Positions 32,773-42,840 of a DNA stretch of 60,000 nucleotides are shown in pieces (within the stretch, counting starts at the first letter, position 1; each line of letters starts with the position of its first letter). The notes beneath the pieces are model-generated. The model searched no databases, was not told where the DNA came from, and saw only the letters and a program-made list of their open reading frames with translations. The stretch is from Tubiluchus corallicola (taxonomy: Eukaryota; Priapulida; Priapulimorpha; Priapulimorphida; Tubiluchidae): assembly GCA_030141605.1 (NCBI GenBank), contig JAQGDQ010000427.1, positions 64,001 through 124,000 on the forward strand, given 5' to 3'. The position numbers and the translations under genes were made by a program.

Positions 32773-33551
32773 CATTGCGTCAACGAGAGCAGCTACCAAA
32801 CAAAACTATTTTCAGGAAAGATTTAACACAAAAAAAAGTCTACAAACTTTAAAACATAATGGTACAATTCTATGGAATACTCTTTCAGATGATCTTAAGC
32901 AATCAACTAGTATCTGTCACTTAAGTAAATTATATAAATGTCAACTCTTGCAAACTTATTACAGAGATTAACTACATATAAGGGTACAGTATTTTGCAAC
33001 AACTTTTATTCCTTTTGCCCTCAAATAAATTGTCTAACTCCGTGCAAGAGCAGTTACTGTTATAGCAGGTTCAATTAACTTCCATATTTAATTGTTTATT
33101 GTCTAACTTCTGTAGATCATTTTCAAAGTCTGGACTCCAATTGTCAATCTCCTCATGCAGTCATACAGGTAATTTTTTGTGCTCTAACTATCTGCCTATT
33201 CATTTTACATCAGATCATCAAAAACCGCTCTGTATTTTTTTTTACATTATGCTTGTGTTATAAAGTAAATTTCAGTTGCCATTGTTATTATGTTTCTGAT
33301 GTCAGATTTTTATTTCAGTTCTTGTTTCAGTCCTTATTTCAGTTCAGTTTCATTTCAGTTATTTTCAGTTTGATTTTTTTTTATTATTATTATGCACTTA
33401 TTATTACTGTGTATGAATTGTACTAACACGTTATAAGCATATCATTATCAATTTTATGTCATTCGTAACAATTTAGTTTTTCTTATATATAAGCAGTACT
33501 ACCACTAATACACTGTAGCATAGCGCCTATAAAAAATGTTCATCACTAACC

Positions 33552-33596
33552 AAAGGGCAGCTGACTAGATGACCAATTGGACTTTCGCTGCCCTTT
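33552..33596 (+). other. 3'-end hairpin of the LINE
   Basis: AAAGGGCAGC (33552-33561) pairs perfectly with GCTGCCCTTT (33587-33596) around a 25-nt loop, about 65 bases before the (ATT)n tail. Stem-loops near the 3' end are recognised by the reverse transcriptase in several LINE groups. That role here is an inference. Confidence 0.75.
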
Positions 33597-33661
33597 CTTC
33601 ACATTTTTGTTGCTAAATTAATTGTATTGTAACTGTGCGTGTGTTAAAAGATAAATAAAAG

Positions 33662-33730
<69 letters not shown>

Positions 33731-33751
33731 GTTGTTATTATTATTATTATT
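33662..33751. repeat. (ATT)n microsatellite, tail of the LINE
   Basis: About 30 ATT units with two GTT changes. It directly follows AATAAAAG of the LINE 3' end. The poly-Asn frame on the minus strand is a product of the repeat. Confidence 0.95.
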
Positions 33752-33849
33752 ACTGAGAAATTTTTTTTCTACAAGTGACACATACGGCAGTGCGTGATAG
33801 TACACAACAAGCAATTGCGCAGCACGATTGAATATTCTCGTTACGCAAA

Positions 33850-35049
33850 TGCATGTAATGACCACGTAGAGACATAGACTACGTTATTAGTGTTTTTTAA
33901 AAACACCACAAGTAATTGGAATGTCTGCGCATTACATAAGCAATCATGAATTTACAATAGAGATGACAGGACAGAGACATCAGTCTAGGGCACCGTAAAG
34001 ACTTGATGCACCCCTTGTCGCAACAGTAAACATTCCGCAGAATCTCAGTAGGAATTCATATAATTGAAACGATTCCCATTTTAGTGAGTGGAGATTTGAT
34101 TAAACAATTAAATAATGCTCTTGTATATAAGCTTATTATATTTCTGTAAACTGACTCTGTGTTTCTACTGGTGCCTTATTTTTATTGTTCTATGGATTGT
34201 AAATGTCTGAAATAAAATCAAATTATCCTCCAGACCATTTCTCTCTTCTTATGGCAATTCGCTTATTTTTCTGGGCGCCTTCTTTGTGAATTTCGAAAGA
34301 ATTTCAATGTCCCTTTCGTTAGGCGGCAGTGAGCAGCAATGCAGCAAAATTGTCTTTTTGTTTCGTTATTGTGTGATTTTTATTTATATTCTCATTTTTC
34401 AATTTTTCGATTTTTGGCAGCATTTAATTTTTTTCTATAACTGCATACACTTTTGGGAATACGAATACGAAAATGGTTCTGTATAAAGCTGGCACTTTTA
34501 TACAAGCAGCATTATTTGCATTGAAGTATAATCTTTTTCTATTAGAATATAAAGAGATTAAAATATAAGAAAAGATCTAGTCCAAAAAAGCCTAATTTTT
34601 TTTAATCTGTAAACATCTTATTTATATACGTATATACGTCTTTGCTATCACTAAATGACTTACAGGGTCTGTGAGCAACGAATTTGAAATCAATGTCTAC
34701 TTTTTTATTCTGACCGTATGGTCTGTAGCTAACAGCCTCTGCCGTCATTAAATATTTCATCAACTTCTGTTTAAAGCTCTGCAGAGTTAATCTCACTCCT
34801 AACGAACTGATTTCTATTTCATACATATTTAATTGATAATTAATTTAATTAGATACATCTAGCAAATGAATCAGACCTTCTGTTCTGTTTCCTCAAAACA
34901 CTAAGCTTATTTCTAAAAATTTTTCATTCAATTTGCCATCGTTTAGCGCATAACCAATGACTAGTTTTTGTTTACTTTCTCCTTAATGCGTTGTTGAGCC
35001 ACCGTAATCATAACGGTTGTGATGTAATAAAACAATAATAGAGAGCGAG

Positions 35050-35119
<70 letters not shown>

Positions 35120-35240
35120 TCAAAATTAAATTAGGAAAGTCAGAAATTTGAGGGGGGGTTGACATGTTGTGTACATCACAAATGAGCCATTGTTGTGGAG
35201 CTGACTGCAGCATAATAAATTGCCCTTTTCTTCATTTTGA
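33850..35240 (+). repeat. Dispersed block D, copy 2
   Basis: Matches 1745-3210, as listed there. It contains AATAAAATCAAATTA near 34210 and GTATATACGTCTTTGC near 34628. Confidence 0.75.
35041..35118. repeat. (GA)n microsatellite in block D
   Basis: Follows CAATAATAGAGA. In the copy at 9880 this same junction carries the inserted LINE. Confidence 0.95.
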
Positions 35241-35430
35241 TGTGAGATTTATTAAAGTTATTGCTTTTACAAAGAAGTTTCAGTAGATTTGATAACACAT
35301 AGGTCTAAAATCTTAAACATTTCACTAGAGTTTTTTTAAATTGCATTTAGTACCAAGAAAAATTGTTAATTTTCTGACATTTAATATACTCAAACATACA
35401 AAGCTCAAACATACTGATAGTTGCAGCAGA
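35240..35430. other. AT-rich spacer
   Basis: Nothing recognised. Confidence 0.4.
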
Positions 35431-36060
35431 ACCAGGATGGTTCTCATTGTCACGTAGAAAAGCGTCATTGTCAATAATAGCATAACTATGATTCCCCTGA
35501 TTGCTAATGTTCAACTAAACTTGCATTAAGTATGAAAATTTGGCAGCTGAGCCTTTGGTGTAAAACAAAAGGTAAAAATTTAATCAGGTTTCGTGATTCA
35601 CCTGTTAGATTGAACATCTGGTGTAAGACAAAGAGTTAATCAATTGAAGCAGTTGCAGGTGATTCACCTGTTAAATTGAACATCTGGTGTAAGACAAAGA
35701 GTTAATGAATTGAAGCAGTTGCAATGATTCACCTGATTTATAATGTTTAATTAAATGTGCCTAAAGATTTGAACATCTGGTAGAAGAGTAAAGTGTTACA
35801 ATACACACACCAGTGATTGAATCGATTGATAATGTCTGATTTAATAATATAAATGAAAGTTCAAAACTGCTGAAAGACTTTGAGATGATATTAAAAAATG
35901 AGATCTGCATATTAGCAAAAGACTAGCTATTTGCAAGCCTAGAAAATTTTAGTGTCTCGACAAACGTATATAAATCAGTTTTATTGCTCATACAAGTTAT
36001 AAAAGTCTTATTGTTAAAATGATATGAAATAATAATGATTATAATGATAATAATGATACT
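35430..36060 (+). repeat. Repeat module R3, copy 4
   Basis: Includes the left part shared with 3745-3840 (GTAGAAAAGCGTCATTGTCA, GATTCCCCTGATTGCTAA), three 65-70-bp units, and the shared right part to about 36060. The order block D, R3 is the same as at 1745-4200. Confidence 0.8.
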
Positions 36061-36061
36061 G

Positions 36062-36403
36062 CTTTCCTGGCTTCTTTATGTTTTACTGCCTAGTTTATTT
36101 TTCATGTAGTTCCGTAGAACTTTAGAACAAGTAGTTAACAAAACAAATTTATGACAAGCATAAAGACATTGGTTTAATACAAAATATGATCAAGCATAGA
36201 AGTGGCAGGGATAACAAAGATCGATGATCGTATTGCACCAGGTGCTCACTATAATGTTCATCTAACGAACTTTTGAAAATGTTCACTGATGATGAAAGTC
36301 GAACTGACCCTGGTATCTTATTCCAAATATGCGGAATCGAACACGAAAAGAAATCATGATAACCATGTTTTGGTATTTGAAGGAGGAATACCACGAAAAT
36401 CAA
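36062..36403 (-). pseudogene. Non-LTR retrotransposon, reverse transcriptase C-terminal fragment
   Basis: The minus-strand frame (84 codons) reads YHDFFSCSIPHIWNKIPGSV, then RLSSSVNIFKSSLDEHYSEH and LVQYDHRSLLSLP. The IWNKIP segment followed by a Phe-Lys helix is the standard C-terminus of LINE ORF2 proteins (xFFxRxxxxWNxLPxxVxxxxSxxxFKxxLD). It is the better preserved of two copies (the other is 26110-26405). The frame runs from the adjoining cassette C. The upstream catalytic domain is missing. Confidence 0.75.
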
Positions 36404-36620
36404 GTTGATCTTATTTTATAACTGACTTACACAACAGTAATTTGACAGAAAATTTTTAGCGCCTCGTTACGTAATAATTGAGTAATTAATTTATTTCTAT
36501 CACGCGGGAAAAGTCATGGAACGCTCTTTGCGAATCTCCCGGGGAAACCTGCGAAACAGCGCAGTTTGCGCAGCTACGTCACAGGCAGTATGGCGGTAGA
36601 GCGGTACATTAGTCATTACG
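36375..36620 (+). repeat. Cassette C, copy next to the second LINE fragment
   Basis: Core GCTACGTCACAG at 36573-36584, then GCAGTATGGCGGTAGAGCGG. Neighbour relations (R3, LINE fragment, cassette) are the same as at 25655-26660. Confidence 0.8.
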
Positions 36621-37535
36621 ATGTATTTGTTTACAGCTTTTATAGTTGATTTACTGTACTTGATCTTGTCTCAGACAGTATGTCAGCTGATAAAATTGTC
36701 ATTACATGCCTTCGCCTCATTATTGGAATTCCGTGAAGTTTGTAAGACAAAAACAATTATTTTTCGTGAAAATTCTAAGTGCATACAAGAACAATAATAA
36801 TACTTCAACAAATGTGTGATCTCAGAGAGAAGTTGCGCAACAAGTTGCGAGAAAATTTGCCAAACCGTTCACATGTTGCAACGAGCTGCGAGAGAAGTTT
36901 CTACGTCTGAACGCGCCATTATGATGTAAAATTTCTGTCAAATTAATTTCGATAGGCCAGGAAATAAAAGAAATAGAATAGATTGTCTAATGCAAGCCAA
37001 ATTTTTCTATATTTCTGTGAAAAATAAATGTCCCTATAGCAGTTTATGTTTGTTTATTTGCATCATCTGACTCTAGCTGTTCTCACTTTTCTCAAGAAAC
37101 AACAAAGAAATACATTATAAACCAAATCTATTGTTTTTCCCTGTTAATGATGACAACTCTCAGGAGAGATCTCTCGTATTTCAAACACATGTATTTATTT
37201 ACTTCATTTACTTTGCATAAATGCAGCTCAGTACAAGTTTTACAATAGAACGAATGGTTCATAAAAAACAATTCGTGGTACACACGAAAATTAGTAATTT
37301 AATGAGTTAAATGTCTGCAAACTAAAAAAGTAAAAAATTAGGTCTATTAAAGGTGCAGTTTGCAGATTTACTTTCACATCAGTAATAAATCTTGAAAAAG
37401 TATTGTCAGTGCCACATCAAGTAGTTAACAAAGTTAAAGAACATTGTCATAAATTGAAATAATTACAGTCTGATGTCAGTAATACTTTGAAAATTCAAAC
37501 GCAAAATTGCTGTAAGCATGTAAATTTAATATCCG
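36620..37535. other. No gene; a possible DNA-transposon end at about 36826-36925
   Basis: The segment around 36826-36925 is CpG-rich with TTGCGCAACAAGTTGCGAGA and GTTGCAACGAGCTGCGAGAG, ending GTCTGAACGCGCC. Read on the minus strand it begins GGCGCGTTCAGACG, like a number of Harbinger-type ends. No partner end was found. The rest is AT-rich and featureless. Confidence 0.35.
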
Positions 37536-37906
37536 ACTTGTCGGACTATGTCGGGTGAAAGTCGGGAATTGGTCAACTTTTCGTGCGACAGTCTACCAGC
37601 TTTTCGGATAGCAGCCAATAGCAACGCTTCTTGCGTTCACGTAACATTTTATAGACTTAATTTTAATACAAATAACGTATAAGGACAGACAATGCTGTAT
37701 AAAAATGGTCAACGACAGGCCCTGGTCCTCTACGGAAATAGAATCTCTAACAGATTCATATAGAAAGCACGAATTCTTTTACAATACAAAAGTAAACAGT
37801 ATAAGAACAGAAATTGCCGCACGCAGAAATGTTTAAATTCCCGGACTGGTTTTGCCGACTTTGTCGTCCAACAAAATCGGATGAAGGTCCGAAAGTCGGC
37901 ATTATG
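37536..37906. mobile_element. MITE-like element with imperfect terminal inverted repeats
   Basis: The left end has CCGACTTGTCGGACTATGTC followed by AAAGTCGGGAATTGGTC. The right end, read on the minus strand, has CCGACTTTCGGACCTTCATC and later AAAGTCGGCAAAACCAGTC. Both ends are rich in GTCGG/CCGAC words and are flanked by TAAT on the outside. The 370-bp interior has no transposase coding sequence. Superfamily not assigned. Confidence 0.6.
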
Positions 37907-37914
37907 AGTAAGAA

Positions 37915-38200
37915 TTATTACCACATAAACACAATTTCACGTTCGCGCCACTAGTTCTTCACTTTACATGCATTTCGCCATTCGTAAGTTAGACGGGTAT
38001 TAGCACTTGCATTTTGGAAACGCATTACACAAAAAACAGGTGTTGTACCTCTCAGTTCAGATGTGTTAGTTTCTGACGAACTATACACGTTCAACAGCGT
38101 GTGCACAGCGGTAAATTTGAATTTTTATCTCAAAACTTGCTTAGTTTTAATACAACACACTGAATGTCTGACAGAAGCACTGTACTCTAATTTTCGCTTT
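37915..38200 (+). repeat. Dispersed repeat R10, copy 2
   Basis: Parallels 42150-42425 and, in reverse, 11575-11858. It starts just after the MITE-like element. The open frame at 38063-38305 covers part of it and has no known domain. Confidence 0.75.
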
Positions 38201-38740
38201 TGTGAACACGTGCAACACGCTCGTAGAATATTTTTTCTGTTGAAAATTATGTTAGTTTGTGATGTCATAAATAATCGGGCTCGCCCGCCATTACTAAGAT
38301 TTTAAAATCTTAATTTAATTATAAGAAACGCTTTTGCAGTATTAATCATGTTAAAATGTATACTTTTATCGGAACTTGAAAAATATGTGAAAAATCATTC
38401 TTCTTTTAAACTACAGCAAACTTCAGCGAACAGCAGCTACTGATATTGACAAACAAACGATTACTATGGAACTACGCTGGCTGGTACGTCACTCCAATGT
38501 TGCTCACGTGACCAGGCAATTTTCTCGCCAGGGGGGCGGCTGAAGGTCCATACTCAATTGCGGCACAAGTAAGCGCGAGTTTTAAATTTAATTTTATGCG
38601 AACTTATGTGACTAAATGTGGCATTTGTGTCAAGAATGAGGTATGTATTAGCATTCGCAATACATTCAAGAGTTAATGAAACTCAACTTGATTTTGATTA
38701 TGTTTCACCGTTTGAAATTAATGTATTTGATATCGTGTTG
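38200..38740. other. No recognisable feature
   Basis: Contains CACGTGACC (about 38505) and a G-rich run near 38530. No gene is seen. Confidence 0.4.
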
Positions 38741-39380
38741 TTTCTTCAATGGATTAAATAATGTGTAAAGTTAAAGGGGAGAAATGGGAATTTTTTAGTA
38801 TTTTCAGTACAAAGTAATATTTATTAGAATTACGATTACCTATTGGAAAGACGTATGTAATCGAAAAAATTCTTTACAATTTAAAATATTTGTGCCAGTT
38901 GGATGAAAGGCCTACCCAGTGTGCAACACTGATTCACCATAGGAGACATTATTGATCTTATTGATAATATTACGGAATTTAAACTTTTGCTAGTACGAAT
39001 GGCGTGATTATTTTTTCAAACAATGTTATCTAAACTTTTTTCAAACAACAACGGCTGCACGTAACGGTCATGACGGCAGTCTAAATTTCCTACTTTTATA
39101 CTACTTCTATAGCAGTATGCAAAATTTCAACACAATGTTTTAAGCTTTACCTATGAAGCTTGTTTTCTTGTACTTTAACAGTGAGTGAAATAAAAAAATG
39201 TAAATATTAACGAAAAATAAAATAAGAAAGTGAAAAATCGGTATTTGCAAAATGAGAAAAAGAAATTATTGGTTGTAATAACTTATTACTACTCTCATTA
39301 ACAGCATTTCAGCTACAATTCTGTTGACGAAGATTACAGGCGAATATTTTATTAACTTTTATAGTTAAAAACAACACAAC
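38740..39380 (+). repeat. Dispersed repeat family A, copy 2
   Basis: Parallels 40-545: TGTTTCTTCAATGGATTAAAT, AATGAGAAAAAGAAATTATT, GATTACAGGCGAATATTTTA. The right end overlaps the inverted fragment of block R6. Confidence 0.65.
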
Positions 39381-39660
39381 AATTTTATTAAAACTTTTTA
39401 ATTGAAAAGTTAAAATCATGCCAAACGTTTCAACAGGCTGCTGCTGTCATCATCAGTGGTAAATTTAAAAACGTACAACCAGTTTATGTAAACAGAACCT
39501 ATTATACACTAATTATGCATTTTCAAAAACAAAATAGGTAATAACTAAGCAAACTTGAAGAAAAGAAATTGATACAGCAAATTATGCACTAATTATGTAT
39601 TTACAAAAACAAAATACGTAATGACTAAACAAGCCTGAAGAAAAGAAATTGATACAGTAA
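39340..39660 (-). repeat. Inverted fragment of block R6
   Basis: The reverse complement matches 4370-4620: GCATAATTAGTGTATAATAGG against TTAGTGCATAATGCTC, AACTGGTTGTA, GATGATGACAGCAGCAGCCT and AAAAGTTTTAATAAAATTGTT. Next to it, GCACTAATTATGTATTTACAAAAACAAAATA recurs (39540 and 39600), a local tandem duplication of about 65 bp. Confidence 0.6.
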
Positions 39661-39810
39661 CAAATAGCTGAGTGTTTGAAAATAAAGTTAAAGGAAATGA
39701 ACTGCTTTGTACAATAAGAGAAGTCTTATTAGGGTACATAGATAAACTCTCTTTTATTACCCTAATGTACTCTAATTATGTACCGTTATGTCGAAGTAGA
39801 GCAGCGGCCA

Positions 39811-40395
39811 TTACGTTTCCGCTTTGCCAGTTCTAGTACAACGTGCCATAACTTTAGAAAAAGCTTCTGATACAGGCAGTCCTTCTGATTTGTGTAAAAG
39901 AATGTTGTTTAGCTGTTTAACTGCAGACACATCACTACACGATGAACCATCAGTTTTTTGTACTGATAATCGCCGACAAAGTTGTCGTTCCTTTCTGACG
40001 GATTTTCTCAGGTATTTTTTCTTGGAGAATAAAGTGACAATGAAGAATCTGTCTGCTTTGATGTACATGACTTTTCATTTTCAGGAGTTGCGTCCTGGTG
40101 ATGATTTTCCATTTCAGCTGTGTCAAAGACTCTACGTTTTTTTGCATCATTAGCAACAAAAGAATGTAGAACTGGTGGTCTTCTTCTTGGCAACACTGTT
40201 GAAGATGGATTTTTCAGCTGCTGAAACAATGTCGACTTGCCTACATTTGCTTTTAGGCGAGTTTTCAGGTTACATGTATTTTGAAACATTATATCTTCAA
40301 AGTGGGTAACACATAGTCGGTTAGTTTTGTGTATCGCTTCTTGACCTTTTTTCAACAGATCTCACTGCCAACAAAGTTGAGTCCACTCTTTTGAC
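39811..40395 (-). pseudogene. THAP-domain protein, exon with stop and frameshift
   Basis: THAP domains are C2CH zinc-finger DNA-binding modules found in cellular regulators and in P-element-type transposases. A splice-acceptor-like TTTTTAG (minus strand, up to 40396) precedes a frame that reads SKEWTQLCWQ, a TGA, then DLLKKGQEAIHKTNRLCVTH, FEDIMF and KSTLF. This matches the second half of a THAP domain: the W, the DLL-K patch, the LCxxHFE zinc ligands, and the C-terminal TLF (family AVPTLF type). The first Cys pair would lie in an upstream exon, which I did not find. The TGA (at about 40363) is where related proteins often have Arg, so CGA to TGA decay is likely. Further on, SPRK runs into a stop; in the next frame SKKKYLRKSVRKERQLCRRL continues to the stop at 39811. 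One A missing in the A-run near 40030 would explain the shift. Not functional as it stands. Confidence 0.8.
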
Positions 40396-41110
40396 CTAAA
40401 AATTAGAAGGATTAAATATTTTATCAAGCAACCAAAAATTTTGTTGGCTGTACATTTCAAAAAATAATAGTGTATACTGCATAGGATAGTTCTTGCAAAC
40501 TAATTTGGTTTATATGATTCTCAGAGTTCAAAGTTTTATTTACTATCCAACGCCAATTTAGTTAGTAGTATAGTGGACTAGATGGTATTATACCTGGTAT
40601 TAATTACTGCAAATTATTACTTAAGTACATTTTCGAATTTGGCTTCTTAGCTTGCTACTCTACAAACGAACAATAGTAGTAAGCCCAGTAAAATAAATTA
40701 TTTTTACAGCAGATGCAAATGATTTTAACTGAAAAGGTAACAATAACAAAATTATTTTAAGAGCAAAATTACAGACCTCTTGTCATATCGAGAAAATCTA
40801 CAAAAGCTGGCCTCTTTATTGTCGAGATGATCATTTTTGCAACCCACGACAGAACACCACATTACACCAGAATATCTACTGGTATCATTTTTTTTAATTT
40901 GGTAAATGCACAGTAATCACGATCTTCCGTTTCCGGTGATTAAGCTTAAAGTCAGCGTTCAAAATTTCCAAAATAAATTAACTAAAATGCAGCTAAATCT
41001 TTACATGAACAAACAAAATGTCGAATTCTACCGGGCTAAGGCTCGCGCATGCGCGGGCCCAAAAAGCCACACTGGCACATGCGGAGTGTCCTAACTGTAT
41101 GTACTATTAT
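40396..41110. other. No gene; NRF-1-like palindrome at 41044-41055
   Basis: CGCGCATGCGCG (41044-41055) is a perfect 12-bp palindrome close to the NRF-1 consensus of animals (GCGCATGCGC). The first half of the THAP domain, expected upstream of the acceptor, was not recognised here. Confidence 0.5.
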
Positions 41111-41345
41111 TGAAACTGTGATATGGCTTTCGCGCAATACTGGCTGTGACGTAGCTGCGCAGACAGCGCTATTTCGCAGTTTTTCCCCGGTAGAGGCGCA
41201 AAGAGCGCTCCACGACTTTTCCCGCGGGATAAAATAAATAAATTACTAAGTAACGCAGTGCTAAATTTTTTTCCCAAATTACCGTCGTGTGAGTCAGTTG
41301 TAAAATAAGTTCAACTTTAATTTTCGTGATATTCCTCCTTTAATG
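41110..41345 (-). repeat. Cassette C, inverted copy
   Basis: The only minus-strand copy in the window. Core CTGTGACGTAGC at 41144-41155, then GAGCGCTCCACGACTTTTCC, TAAGTAACGCAG, and TTCGTGATATTCCTCCTTTA at the far end. Confidence 0.8.
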
Positions 41346-42150
41346 TAGTCTAATGTGGACGATCATTTAACATAGCCGACCTCAGCCGGTTTGTGTATTT
41401 CAGCATTGTATCATAGGCTTTAGTGTCCAAGTCAAACACAGATGAACGAAAGTGTAGCATCATATTGTAGGCCTTGACGTATGAGGCATGAGTCTAATAA
41501 TAATTTCACAATTTTAGGATTCTGGTAACACTTGCGATAGCTTGCAATTGAAACTTTCAACTTGTGCATTTTAGATACAAGACCTTTTTAATTTTCAAAT
41601 GTTATTTGCCATTTTCCAGCTGACCTAAAGTAGGTCTATCACTGCTGAACCCAAGTGAAAACGCTGTTTACAATTTCGCCAAAGTATACATTTTAAATGC
41701 ATGAATTTTTTTGACGAATAGTGGTTAGGCTTTTGCTTTAAAAGTGCCGACTAAATCAAATACATATTATTCCCGTACCTAAATCTGGGTAAAGTTATTT
41801 AATTTAAAAATTTTACCTTAACTAAAATAAAAGCTTACCTGTGAAATTTTTTCGTTTAACACAAAATTTTTAGCTAAATTTGAAGCAGAGCAACTGACTT
41901 ATATATAACAACTGAAACATTCTGTCAAATTTGATCGCGCACCATGCAAGCCGCCATAATTATGACCATAGAAGCTTTATGCGCAGATCACGTGTTATTC
42001 TCGCTCACTCGGCGCCAATGCTGCAAAAAACATGGCGGCCTTAAAGCAAAACCCGACCCAATGTTAAAGTGTAGGTCAACACAACCTGTTCTTTAAAACA
42101 TTAAAAGGAAACATACTATTTTTAAAGAATGAGTTACGTGAAATAATTAT
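41345..42150. other. No recognisable feature
   Basis: AT-rich with a few CpG-rich patches (for example 41985-42045). No gene or known repeat is seen. Confidence 0.4.
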
Positions 42151-42425
42151 TACCTACACAATCACAATTTCACGTTTGCGCCACTAGTTATTCGTTGTTA
42201 CATGCATTTCGCTATTTGCTAGTTAGACGGGCACTAGTGCTGCATTTCGGAAAGCGTTGCGCAAAAAACAGGTGCTGTACGTCTCAGTTCAGATGTATTA
42301 GTTTGTGATGAACTGCACACGTTCGACAGCTCATGCGTAACTGCAGCTTAATTTTTATCTTAAAACTTGCAGTGTTTTAGTACAACACACTGAACCTCTT
42401 ACAGTAGCACTGTACTTCAATATTC
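42150..42425 (+). repeat. Dispersed repeat R10, copy 3
   Basis: Matches 37915-38200 along its length: CAATCACAATTTCACG, GCGCCACTAGTTATTC, TAGTTAGACGGGCA, AAAAAACAGGTG and TCAGTTCAGATGTATTAG. Confidence 0.8.
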
Positions 42426-42608
42426 TCCCATTCAGTAATTAATTTATCGATATCCAGTTAAACTTCATTAAATTTTGCATATTCTTGTGTGACAAATTTC
42501 TCTGACTCACTAAACACTTTTGTTACATTCACACCTCCAAACATGCTTTAATTTTAAAATAATTATTATAATAAACTATCAAATTATTATAATATTAGTA
42601 TAAATCAA
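42425..42608. other. AT-rich spacer
   Basis: No gene recognised. Confidence 0.4.
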
Positions 42609-42815
42609 TTATTATGGTAATCTTACTTGCAACAACAACGAGACTAATTATTTTCTGGAAGTTGCAAATTTAATACGATGGTGCGAATAGAATAATTTAG
42701 AACTGAATGTTTCGAAAACAAAAGAAATTATCGTAGATTTTAGAAAGAAGTCTGTTGGAAAAGCATCTTTACATATAAATAAAACAGATGTAAAAAATTG
42801 TTCAAGATTTGTTGC
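42609..42815 (+). pseudogene. LINE reverse transcriptase fragment abutting the (TACC)n tract
   Basis: The plus-strand frame reads NETNYFLEVANLIRWCE, a TAG, NNLELNVSKTKEIIVDFRKK and LHINKTDV. This is the segment after the catalytic YADD motif of L2/Rex/CR1-type reverse transcriptases (WCxxNxLxLNxxKTKExxxDFR). The stop replaces a residue just before NNL. About 25 bp after the match ends, the (TACC)n tract begins. The YADD motif itself is missing on the left. Confidence 0.82.
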
Positions 42816-42840
42816 AATAATGACAATAGATTGCTTATTT

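Larger units (their letters stand above)
32774..33751 (+). mobile_element. CR1/L2-like LINE, 5'-truncated, with 3' hairpin and (ATT)n tail
   Basis: The first 200 bp read ASTRAATKQNYFQERFNT, then GTILWNTLSDDLK and LQTYYRD followed by a stop. This is the normal C-terminus of CR1/L2-type ORF2 proteins (TRxxxxxNYYxRRxxT, then WNxLPxxLK). The 3' untranslated part, about 700 bp, ends with a hairpin (33552-33596), then AAAAGATAAATAAAAGATT and an (ATT)n tail at 33662-33751. The 5' junction is exact with the end of block R8. It is a truncated insertion and cannot move by itself. A whole-element relative was not found in the window. Confidence 0.85.

Noticed and set aside
33644-33865. Poly-asparagine protein on the minus strand
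   Set aside because: It is the translation of the (ATT)n tail of a LINE.
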